NCBI GenBank assembly: GCA_018873245.2
Contig: JAEMBT020000008.1
Coordinates: 5,388,001-5,452,000 of the forward strand
From: Archegozetes longisetosus
Lineage: Eukaryota > Arthropoda > Arachnida > Sarcoptiformes > Trhypochthoniidae
DNA length: 64,000 bases
Reading direction: 5' to 3'
Below the pieces are notes generated by a model. It had not been told where the DNA came from. It ran no database searches and worked only from the letters and a program-made list of their open reading frames with translations. The translations under genes and the position numbers were made by a program. Positions 1 to 10,060 of this stretch are shown in pieces (the first letter of the stretch is position 1; every line of letters starts with the position of its first letter).

Positions 1-150
1 TTAGGTTCCCTTGGATTGATCTCACTTCCTTGAGTCGAACTATATATACAAATTAAAGTCTATCTCATTTCGTTTCCGAGTTATAAGCTCCAAAACGCAT
101 GGGACGATTATTACAAATTCAGGCATTATAAGACTAAAACCTTTATAGTA

Positions 151-795
151 TACACTCAGTTCAAAAACTAACTGCCGGGTTTCAAACCTCTATAACTTTT
201 TAATGGATTAACCGATTTTGATGCGATTTTCATTAAAATAAAGAAAAACTCCCCCGATTAATGATTAATATGCTAAATTTACGGAAATTTACAAAAAAAA
301 AGATTTTTAAACAAAATTTTTTTTACAAGAGGGTTAGTCAGATTTCGCCTAATCGCCTACCAAGCCAGTATGGGCATCAAATTAAAGCTTATGAAGAATA
401 GAATTGAAAGCAAGAATTTTTCAAAAATATGAAGGCTGAGAAGAGATATGAATTTTTAAATGTATTTCTTTTTGACGTCGACCATTAAAAATTCATATCT
501 CTTCTCAGCCTTCATATTTTTTGAAAAATTCTTGCTTTCAATGCTATTCTCCATAAGCCTTAATTTGATACCCATATTAGCTTGGTAGGCGATTAGGCGA
601 AATCTGACTAACCCCTTATAAAAACATGAATTTTGTTAAAAATCTTTTCTTTTTAATATTTCCATGAATTTAGCATATTAATCATTAATCGGGGGAGTTT
701 TTCTTCATTTTAATGAAAACCGCATCAAAATAGGTTAATCTATTAAAAATTTATAGAGGTTTGAAACCCGGCAGTTAGTTTTTGAACTGAGTGTA
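151..795. mobile_element. Foldback (hairpin) MITE flanked by TA
   Basis: The left arm (about 153-459) and the right arm (about 484-793) are near-perfect reverse complements, separated by a loop of about 25 bases. The termini read CACTCAGTTCAAAAAC and its complement, and TA lies on each side (151-152 and 794-795), as expected for a Tc1/mariner-type TA target duplication. There is no coding capacity. The subterminal motif about 'ataactttttaatggattaaccg' style sequence resembles that of the larger foldback at 17.7-19.2 kb, so both may belong to one family. The class assignment is inferred from the TA flanks. Confidence 0.8.
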
Positions 796-1110
796 TATAT
801 CTTTAGAAAGGTCTTGTCAAGCAGAATTAGATGCTCACCGTAGAGGAAGCCTCTAGGGGACTACTGACTTTTTAAGTCTGGTAAAGTGCTTCCAGTAATG
901 ATTCGCAAAGGGAACGGGGCAGGGCGACACCACTCAAGTTTGTATTTTATTTATAGTTCTGGTTTTAGTTTTATGCTCCCTTCGGGTTTACCTCCACGTG
1001 GTGAAGAGCGGGCATCACAAAAGTTATATTTTTGTGGCTAAAACCCCGAAAAAATAGATTTTTAACATAAGGTGGTTTTTCCCTCATAACTCGAAAACTA
1101 TTGATTTTGG
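796..1110. other. Intergenic, no gene seen
   Basis: This stretch between two foldback elements is somewhat GC-richer than its surroundings. It has no long open frame, tRNA-like structure or recognisable domain, and may be further repeat-derived DNA. Confidence 0.4.
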
Positions 1111-1713
1111 GGGTAAATCCGGGCTAATGGGTCTAAGGGGGTTCCCGACCCCCTACCTCCAAGTATAATACACCATTGGATTCAGTTCGTCGAGCTGAAC
1201 ATTTTGATACCACACTTGACTACTTCCAACCCGAACCTGACCACTTCTGGCCACCGAGACCTAACCCCCTCGAAAATGGGTAAACCTGGCTTTACCAAGT
1301 TGTAACCCAAGCCAAACCTTATTTAAACTAAGGTATAATAGGTTAGGTCGCGAAGCGACCTAACTTATTCTCCCTTAGTTTATATCAGGCTTGTTTAGGT
1401 TACGACTCGAGAATCCAGGTTTATCCATTACGAGGTACTAAACCAAACAATGATGGATATCTCGAGAACTACTTGAGATAATTGACCAAGTGAGGTATCA
1501 AAATGTTCAGTTCGATGTCCTGAGTTCAATGATATATCACATGGCGGGGTCGGCCACTCCCGTCGGGAGTTGTCCAGAAGTGGTCAGGTTTGGGTTAAAA
1601 TTGGTCAAGTGTAGTATCAAAATGTTCAGCTTGACGAACTGAATCCAATGATATATCACACTTGGGGGCGAGAGGTCGGGAACCCCTTTAGACCCATTAG
1701 CCCGGATTCACCC
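1111..1713. mobile_element. Imperfect foldback element with central hairpin
   Basis: The ends are inverted copies: sequence from about 1111 (gggtaaatccgggctaatgg) recurs in reverse complement up to about 1713. The arms can be followed inward to a central perfect stem at about 1351-1373 (gttaggtcgc, loop gaa, gcgacctaac). The right half contains an extra partial duplication (about 1490-1560 repeats the motif of about 1610-1660). No open frame of interest. It is probably an aged non-autonomous DNA transposon; no clear target duplication was found. Confidence 0.65.
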
Positions 1714-2503
1714 GATTTCGGTAAAAAGTGCCTAAAGACTTTTGTATTCAATATTAAAACACCTTTCAAATGATATGCTGCGCATCAAAATCGGACTGAG
1801 CCCAGGCATCCATAGAAAAATATCCTCCTTTAAACTCAATTTTCTTCAAAACAAACTTTTCCGAGTTAGCGCATTATATCACTGAGGTGACGAACTGTCA
1901 TTGTCATCTATACATAATGAGTCCGAATTAGCACTAATTTGACATCCTCTAGGTAGATAAACTTTGATATTCGAAATTTATAATCATTTCGAACATTCAT
2001 ATAAACGCAACGAATAACTGAAATCTTGTTTTAAGTGTGCCAACAATGATTATAAAAAGTATTAAATAGCTGTAGAACAAAGTGGCTTTTATTATTTCCC
2101 TCTATGGAAAGACTTATTACCAATTTAGACGCAATTAAATTATATTTTGTCGGAGTTGAAAGTGATTTATGCCCTCAAATAATAGATTTCGTCTATGGAT
2201 GATGTTGGTTATAAAACTATGTGCTCAAATAAAATTTTTATGTATAAGGGACCCCTTTGATACCTTTTCTCCAGCTTTTAGGATGAGAGGTGTTGGCATC
2301 CCTAAGGCTGTTTGAGCACAGCTGTCGTTGAGCTGAGCGGACCCCTAATTTATATCTTTTATTTAAGACAGAAATGCTTTACATTCACTCATTTGATGTT
2401 TGAAAATTAAAAAAATAATAGACAAAAGTACAGAATTAAACCCTTTTGAGATGTGCGATTTTAATCTCAAAAGCAGTTCCAGGGCTCATCATATTTTAAT
2501 AGC
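1714..2503. other. Intergenic 3' flank of the RCC1-kinase gene
   Basis: No gene is seen. The part nearest 2503 is the 3' flank of the minus-strand gene that ends at 2504. Confidence 0.4.
2358..2363 (-). promoter_or_regulatory. Candidate polyadenylation signal (AATAAA)
   Basis: An AATAAA hexamer on the minus strand lies about 140 bases downstream of the TAA stop of the RCC1-kinase gene. In AT-rich DNA such hexamers are common, so this is only a candidate. Confidence 0.3.
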
Positions 2504-5500
2504 TTATTTTGAGATATGCGATTTCACGTGACCAACCATTATTTGAGTGTCAAATCTCGAGACAGTGATCGATCGATTAAATGTTCTAAATTTGGTTTTG
2601 ATGAAATATTTGTGAAAATTTTCTTCTATTGGCTGTTCTGTTGATAACTGAGAAAAATCGTCCTCTATTTCATTGATATCTATAGCCCATAAACTTTTGT
2701 TTTGCAATATTTGATCACAATTCGGTCTCAAATTTTTGATTGGTGACATCATTTGTGGTATTAATTCAACAATTTTCATATATTTTCCACTAAATTGTCT
2801 GTCAGTTATCGGATTACCTGAAAATCTGTGAAATTTATAAACAAAACAAATTTATACAGTACTTGATCTGAATTATAAACTCACGTATTTATGTCAATAT
2901 CAAATAATTCTTGAGTAATTTCTCCTAAATTATAAATATCTGCTTTCATATCATAAGTCATGCCTTTAAGAACTTCAGGAGCAGTGTATTTAAAAGTTTC
3001 TAACCCTTGAGTACGAGTTTGTTCAGCGAGTTCGTGAATAACTGTTAGTCCAAAATCAGACAATTTTACAAATCTCCCATTCAGTCCATTAGAGATCAAA
3101 ATATTACCCGGTTTCAAATCTCTGTGAATTATTGGGGGATTTTGCTTATGCAAATAATTAAGGCTTTCGAGTATTTCTTTGAATAGTTCACTTGAGGTGT
3201 AATATTCTAATCGAGACATTGATTGGAATTCTTGTCTTTGGAACTCATTTCTCTTTCTCATCAATATATCTCTTAAATTACTGAAACACAACTCCATTTG
3301 AATGTAAATAATTTCATTGTTTTCGATCCACGAATTTTCATGATGTACGACAAGATCACTTTGAAAACCTGCCATGAGTTTTAGTTGTTCTAAACTTTTA
3401 CTCTTGATTTCGTCAGAGAATCCTGATAAGGTGTCAATTTTTTGTAGAAGTTTTGTCGAAATATGTATTAGATGGAATCAGTGAAAATTGAAATTTCTTA
3501 TCTTCAAAAGTACATTTAATGACAAAATAATAATTACATATCTAATGAATATATTCGCCTCCCGTCTGGTTGACAAAGGCCCTGCGAGGTCAGAGGTTAC
3601 ACTTAACTGTGGCACTATTTTGTAAATTGATTTCTTTCTTATAACTTGTTCGAAAGTAGTATCAAACTAATATGAATTTGCAAATTTTTAAAGTTTATAT
3701 TTGACTTGTGGTATAAAGAATTTGCAAGAACAAAGAGACAAAGAAACTTAAAGTTATGAAAATGGAGTTTAACTGTCATACTGTGTACAAAAAACGTTAT
3801 AAGAGGGAAATCAGTCTAAACAATATCTCCACTAGTAAGTGTAACCTCTGACCTCACAGGGCCTTTGTCAACCAGACGGGAGGCCAGTATTTTCATTAGA
3901 TATGTAATTATTATTTTTCCATTAAATATACTTTTGAAGATATGAAATTTCAATTTTCACTGGTTCCATCTAATATATTTTTCTATTACCTCTAAGTAAG
4001 AGTTTTTTCACTGCATAGTTTTGTCTGTCGATTGAATTGAATGTTTTATAAACTTTGCTAAATCTTCCGCTTCCAATCATTTCTAGTTCCTTGAAATCTC
4101 GTACATATCGTGTATTGAGTTTTGATTGGATGAAATACAAATGGAAACTTTCTTCAATAGTTTTGATCACTTTCGAACTGCTTTCGAAATGTTTACCTCC
4201 TATTAGTTCATCTAAACTGAAGGCCCATATATTTCTTTCGCTCAGAATTTGTTCACAATTCGGTCTTTTAGCCTTTGAGAGTGACATAATACGCTCAGTT
4301 AAATCAAATAAATTTGAATATTTAATCTCCAACTTTGTATTTTTTCCGACTGGCCTAAAGAATTGATGAGAAATAAGAGTATAAGTCATGAATAATGTGA
4401 AACACTAAATATAATTACTCATTGAGGTCAATATTAAATAATTCTTGAATTATGAATCCTAAACTATAAATATCAGCTTTAATATCATAATTTCTTCCTA
4501 TCATCACTTCAGGAGCCGCATATTTGAAAGTCGTGATGTTCGGCTGTCCATCGGATTCATGAAGTTTAGCCAATCCAAAATCAACTAGCTTAATAAACCT
4601 GCCATTTTGTCCATTAATAATCATTACATTTGATGGTTTCAAATCTCTGTGAATCATTGGGGGATTGAGTTCGTGCATAAACTTGACAGCTTCTAATATT
4701 TCTATGAACAGTTCACTCGCGATGTAATAACCCAAACAACTGATTATTTCTTGAGGTTTTTGATTCAGCTCATTATTCAATTTACTTATGGCATCTTTAA
4801 GTGTGAACGGACACAATTCCATTTGAATATGTAGTAAGAGAGAATTGTGAGGATGGAACACTATGTGTTCTGAACTTATATTTTCATACTCCTTATATCC
4901 ATTCGTTTTGATATAATTATTTTCAGTCCAGAAAGACTCCAACTTCACAACAAAGTCACTTTTCAATTTTCTTAAAATGTCTATTTCTCTCTTCACATAT
5001 TTATCTGATTGAGAATTGATTGGAATTTTCTTAATGGCATAAAATTTGTTGTTTATCTTATTTCTTACTTCGCTCACAATACCAAAACTTCCAGAACCGA
5101 TCACTTTGGTCTCAATGAATACTTGCGCAAAAATTCCGTTTCCAAACATTTCATTGATCACAATAGTTTTGTATGTCACTTGAAAACAATGAGCGAAAAC
5201 CTCATCGAAACTCTTGAATTGTGTCTCAGTCGGAGTTTTTATGACTTCTTCTCCACATCGACCCCAAATGAAAACAATTCCTTCTTTTGACAAAGCCATT
5301 GACATGTCGTAATTCCAGTATGCCGCGATATCGATGAATTTGTTTTCACTCTTCAATTTCAACGGAGTTTCACTTAGCTCTTTGATTGTTTCACCTCCCA
5401 ATTGTCCGTCTTCATTACTACCGAACACATAAATATCGCCATCACGCGATAACAATAAACTGTGTTCTTGACCACAACTTATTTTCTCAAAAACTTCAAT

Positions 5501-6196
5501 TTCGATAAGTTTCGGTGCATTTATTGAGTCTTCTTTCAACTTTTTGAAACCCAGTTGTCCAAAATCATTCTGACCCCAACTGAAAACATTTCCCTTCTCT
5601 GTTAAAGCCATTGAATGCCAAAAACCACATGCAATCGCTTTAACTTTCTCTCCATTGAATTCATTCACATGATATGGAATCGACACATCATCATTATTTC
5701 CATTCCCAATCTGTCCATATTCATTATAGCCCCACGCATAAACTTGACCGTCAATTGTCAAAACAAGTGAATGAGCACCACCACAACAAATATCGACAAT
5801 ATTTTTATCACTCAAAAATCGATTCAATTCTGGTTTATATATCCTGTCATCATCTCTTCCATTCCCTAACACTCCGCTAGAATTCGAACCCCAACAATAA
5901 ACTTTTCCGTCAATAGTGCGCGCAATTACATGAAAATCACCAATCTTGAAATCAATGATTTGTTTGTTGTTCAAGTTTTCGTTTAGAGTCAAATATTCTA
6001 CTTTATTCGCATGACCAAAACCTAAAACTCCAGAACAATTACCACCAAAAACATAAGTTTCGTCGTCATTTGTGACAATGATTAAACTGATTTTATTCAA
6101 ATTATCTTCAAAAACATGAAAAAGTTTGATTGTTTTGACGAAATCTTGATTCAATTTCAACTGTTTGAAAATTTCGTATTTGTTGATTTCGTCCAT
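2504..6196 (-). CDS. RCC1-repeat protein with two tandem kinase domains
   Basis: Four exons join in frame: 6196-4419, 4354-3990, 3422-2885 and 2825-2504, with GT-AG introns of 64, 567 and 59 bp, giving 1001 codons including the stop. Residues 1 to about 350 carry five or six RCC1-type repeats (for example VYAWGYNEYGQIGNG). Kinase 1 follows from about residue 365, with glycine loop GSGSFGIV, AIKK lysine, HRDLKPSN, DFG and APE. The second exon carries RPNCEQIL and then a second N-lobe (GSGRFSKV, AVKK); exon 3 supplies HRDLKPGN, DFG and APE. Both kinases keep all catalytic motifs. The HIQMELC motif and the long N-lobe insert resemble the PEK/GCN2 eIF2-alpha kinase group. The start is the first ATG conserved with the paralogue at 31604; upstream codons lack an ATG. 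RCC1 domains often bind proteins or chromatin; the role here is unknown. A protein Ser/Thr kinase activity is inferred. Confidence 0.85.
3468..3973. mobile_element. TA-flanked hairpin MITE inside an intron
   Basis: Terminal inverted repeats TTAGATGGAA(T/C)CAGTGAAAAT begin at 3468 and end at 3973, with TA on each side (3466-3467 and 3974-3975). The arms pair for well over 100 bases, for example around 3555-3602 against 3838-3885. The element makes up about 500 of the 567 bases of intron 2 of the RCC1-kinase gene. Without it the intron would be about 60 bp, like its neighbours. Splice signals on both sides are intact, so the insertion looks tolerated. Confidence 0.85.
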
Positions 6197-6599
6197 TTTC
6201 GCGATTGCACAAAATTTTGTCTCATGGAAACGAAAAATTTTATCGCAATCAAACAAAAAAATTATCTTATCTCTATGTCTAACGTCAGAGTTGCTGGCTG
6301 TGTTTATTTCGAAGAATCGCTGTTGAACCAACTTTTCATTCGACTCTCCAGGCTGACCTTCTCGACTTTTGCACTTGTCCTCTAATTCTAAAGTTAAGCC
6401 TTACAAATTTTGGGAATCTACTCACACTTCAAGTCCACACTGTACACTCGCTTTCTCTCCAACTTTTCGTGTTCAAGTTACAAAAGTTGAGAAGGTTAGC
6501 CTTGCTCTCCTGATTGACAACAGTTCTGATCATTCCTTCAGCAGACTATCTCAATCTGTTGACTTCTGCTTACCCGAGGCCTCTCTCTTTCGCTTTCGC

Positions 6600-7440
6600 C
6601 AATATAAAGGGAACAGATCGTTAATCAGTCTTCGTACATGGCGCCTATGTGTTACTATCTAAAATGGTCTCCATTCCCTCAGGCTTGCACCACATCCACT
6701 ATCTCTTCAACACCAAAACACAACAAACGACACTGCGCGTTCCACCGCTCCCAAATTTTCTCTTTATCTACAGGCCTCTATCGCACTCAAACCATTTACT
6801 TATTTATAACTTGAAAGTTCTGAAGGAACAGATCACAAATAAGTATCGATACATGGCACCTTCAGTACTTCAACTGATATACTTTCCATAACTTCAGACT
6901 GCATCGTTCACAATAACTTCTTTAGCTCCAACATCTCAAAATACGCCACACACATGTATTCCATTCAAAATGCCTCCCACAGCTTCCACCGACTTTCTTC
7001 AGCTACCGGCATCTATTTCTAACACGGACTATTCCTTCACTTTGAATTTGAAACCACTGAACAAACGAACCGCATATCAGATTCAACACGCGGCACCTAC
7101 GTGTTCAACCTGAAATCTTTCCACTTGAACAGCGTTCCAATTCTACAGACATCCCACTCACTGTCAGACTTTCCACCTATCCCAAAGTCTTTCTTCAGTT
7201 ACAGTCCCGTCTCTCGCACTTTTGTCAGTTCTACATGTTCAATTTGGAAGCATAGAGAGAACAGAATGCACAGCAGTATTGACACTTGGTGCCTTAAGTT
7301 TCTCAACTGACATGCTTTACACTCCTCTAATCTTCTCATCCATTGTTCCTGACCTGATCTCCAATAGATCCTCATCAATGCATGTAGATTGTTCTGATAC
7401 CGCCTACAGGTATCATAAGAGTGCCGTATTATTTTTCGCC
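6600..7440 (-). repeat. Four-unit degenerate tandem repeat upstream of RCC1 gene
   Basis: A motif of about 35 bases (on the minus strand, GGTGCC then a TATTGATA-like core then GTGATCTGTTCC or similar) occurs near 6640, 6853, 7093 and 7285, spaced about 213, 240 and 192 bases. The same four units with the same spacing occur in the right arm (about 30400-31200), so the array predates the inverted duplication. It lies in the 5' flank of the RCC1-kinase genes. It could be a decayed repeat protein, 5' untranslated exons or regulatory DNA. Confidence 0.55.
7239..7403 (-). other. Coding-like block upstream of RCC1 gene (left copy)
   Basis: One minus-strand frame translates to a peptide containing MDEKIRG and, near its end, APSVNTAVHSVLSMLPN before a stop. 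The right-arm copy at 30396-30560 gives a very similar peptide (APNINTAVQSVLSVLPN). The left copy has an internal stop. No family was recognised. It may be a pseudo-exon or merely sequence conserved by the duplication. Confidence 0.3.
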
Positions 7441-8082
7441 CCTAGCTGCCTGTTAAAGGATTGTGAAATTTGTGTGTGTTCCTTCGATGTAGTAGCCGTT
7501 TGCTCACTCCTCTGGAATCAAGCTTTGATCGTCTGTTATCGCTACAGCCATCACGGGTGCATAGGCTGCCACCGACATTTTGTAGGGTAGACACCTGAAA
7601 GATTGATCGCCATCACAGGCTATGCCACCGATACCAGCTATCCAGAGTCACTACACTCAGTATCCCTGTAATGGAACCCGTTGGTATGTTAAATGCGCTT
7701 CTACCATAAAGGTGTGCGTTTTTCTGCATTTATTCGCTTCATAATAAGTGCAGTTATCCATTGGGATACTCAACACCTTAGGAACCGTAACTGATTTGAT
7801 GAGTGATTCGTGGTCTGGTCTCAAACGGCATCTTGTTAGACATGCACGGCCTAACCTCTCTGACAAGCATATGATCACTTGCAGAATGAGCCAAATCGGG
7901 TTGTGCACACAACACAATCCTATAGAACGAGTACTGAATAACTTGAACCGTAGCTTTACTGTAATATTATATTATTATAGTATCACTATAGCATTTGTAT
8001 TGCATATTGTTGTTGTGCAGTAGTACTATTACTATTGTACTGTAGTGCTACTATTGTGCTATTGTACTACTGACACACTCTG

Positions 8083-8112
8083 CACACACACACACACATA
8101 TATATATATATA
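8083..8112. repeat. CA/TA dinucleotide microsatellite
   Basis: A compound (CA)n(TA)n tract of 30 bases. Its partner in the right arm at 29661-29714 is about 54 bases, so the locus has changed length since the inverted duplication. Confidence 0.9.
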
Positions 8113-9780
8113 CTTTTTCGTCAATTCCGAGCAAACTTTCCACGTACTTAGAAAAATTTTGACCTCTTTTTGCTCACATGAGTGGGGCTCAAACCAAGAC
8201 ACCAAGCACCAAACCAACTATCCAGCATGGTTCCAAAAATGTTATACGAATTGTCAAATTATATAATTAGGGTAGTGAGGGGCCAAAAGGGGGGTGATTA
8301 GGGGGGCCCCAACTATGGTGAAAAGCGAAAAAACTTCATAGAAAGTCAGAAATGGCTAGTAAATTTTTTTTGAATATATTTTTATATACTACTATGTAAG
8401 AGGGATATTCTGACCAATTTTCATATTCCTGACCCTTCGGGTTTAGTCGCTATGAATTTTTGAAATTTGGCCAGTTTCGGCTTTTGGCGTCAAAATGGCC
8501 AAGTTTATTGAACTGAAGTTAGAAAAAAATAAATGTTGTAGACATTAGTATTCCACACTTTTGTGCCAAATTTCAGACCTATAACCTGTCGGCAAGTATT
8601 TTTCAAGGATGCCGAAAAGCTCTCATTCAAATAACACTATGAAATCATTAACTGGCCAACGACCGATTGATTACTAAGTTATTCATACTTGTGCTGCATT
8701 TTTCACACTTTGGTTTATTTCATGATTAAGTTTGCAACAAATATCAGTTTATAATCAAAAAGCTGATGGAGATATTCTGCGAATTATCAATCGATAACAT
8801 ACTTTAAGCTGTTTCTTTTTAAAGTTCTTTCACATGATCATCTCGAGAGTCGTAAAAATTTTATAATTCGAACGTAAAATAAGTTAAAATTGTAATTCGA
8901 TAATTATTTAACTAAATCAAAACGAGTTGCAAGTTTTACATATGCACTGACGAGAAAAATGGTCAGATATTAATCATTAATTGCCTCGGATTTGAATCGA
9001 CTGATTTGCGACTTCGATGCCTAACTTGATTAAGAAGATAAATCATTAGCTATTCACTAGTATAAGGAAAAGTATACTTATAACATGGTCTTTGAGTACA
9101 TCAACTTTTTGTTCAGTTAGATTTTGTTTAAATGATTTTTCAAAGTTGGACTTAAGCTTTAAAACTGCATTTGTGAACGATTCATGCAATATTGTCAATT
9201 GGTAGTTAACCATACTTTATAATTGTCTGTCACCTTCTACTAACTAATTTTGTCTTTTGTTGATGAAAAATTATCTCAAATATTATGTGAATCATACGCT
9301 TGTAAATGCAATAGATAACTGTACTGCCATTAAGTTAGAAAATTAAAAGACTTGCTTTAACCATTAAACAGTAAAACGATTTTGATTAACGATTTCAGTA
9401 AAATAGGGTCTTTTTGACCCATCGATTGATTTGAAAAGTATGTTATCGTAAGGGTAAGATTGTATAACAGTTAGCGTGCTTTGTACTTTACTAGTGTCGT
9501 CATCGTTGACGTAATCAGTTTAAGTTTTGAGTGAAAATTTATTTCATATACAAATTTATCGCCTAAACTCAAATAGAACTAACTTTAAAAACGATTCAAT
9601 TTAAATTTAAAATTTGTAAATAATTAATTTATTGCTTAATACGATCTAAATATACTCATTTGAAAATACTATCAGTTTTATTAACATTGGAAATTGCATT
9701 AAATAATTATAACAGTTTTTATAGACATTTGGGTCATTTTGACTCATGAAATACTGTTCTAGGGTTAACTCTGAAGTTCG
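8113..9780. other. Non-coding part of the left duplication arm
   Basis: No credible coding sequence. Most of 8260-8700 and much of the rest align in reverse complement with about 28380-29640, including a motif tgacccttcgggttt near 8440 that recurs near 29340. Confidence 0.5.
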
Positions 9781-9960
9781 GAGCAGTTATGATATCGCAA
9801 CCACTATATTACTTGATATGTTGAGGAATACAATAGTGAGTGCAAATCAGACAACTAATTTTTTCCATCTTCAGCCATCATTTCGTTGGAATGGGACAAT
9901 CAATTGGCAGCAATGGCACAGTCTCACACTTTGCATTGCGATTTTCAACATGACTGCTAT
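9781..9960 (+). pseudogene. CAP-superfamily domain exon, decayed (left copy)
   Basis: Translation gives the start of a CAP (CRISP/antigen 5/PR-1) domain in two frames: LRNTIVSANQTTN, then after a frameshift LEWDNQLAAMAQSH followed by CDFQHDC. These match the family pattern of an N-terminal HNxLR helix, MxWDxxLAxxAQxWA and CxFxHD. A stop follows within a few codons, and the later GENL-type motif is not readable here. The partner on the other arm at 28080-28405 is also broken. It lies head-to-head with the RCC1-kinase gene. The family call is from motif recognition only. Confidence 0.6.
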
Positions 9961-10060
9961 GAATGCAGATGAACTGGTACTCAAACTATTGATCACTGTT
10001 GAAATTTGATCTGAATTTGCTTTCATTTCAGATATCTATGAAGTGATTGGACTTTTTTAG

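Larger units (their letters stand above)
5180..10060. repeat. Left arm of a large inverted duplication
   Basis: Sequence from the RCC1-coding part of the minus-strand gene through its upstream flank recurs in reverse complement at about 28090-32645. Matching landmarks are the gene start (6196 and 31604), a dinucleotide repeat (8083-8112 and 29661-29714) and a CAP-like exon (9781-9960 and 28194-28378). The copies differ at many positions and by small indels, so the duplication is not very recent. Similarity drops where the RCC1 region passes into the kinase, which I take as the outer boundary. The inner boundary near 10060 is approximate. Confidence 0.8.

Noticed and set aside
2881..3375. Separate single-kinase gene
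   Set aside because: The acceptor at 3423 and donor at 3989 join it in phase with the upstream N-lobe exon; alone it lacks a glycine loop and lysine.
5009..5290. Plus-strand open frames inside 4055-6385
   Set aside because: They are shadows of the minus-strand RCC1-kinase gene, whose frame carries clear domain motifs.
7657..7917. Open minus-strand frame with a mirrored copy at 29894-30130
   Set aside because: The two copies of the shared region are very alike, but the differences I could read (for example Gln/Arg, Glu/Val, Trp/Arg) all change the amino acid. There is no sign of protein-level constraint and no family was recognised.
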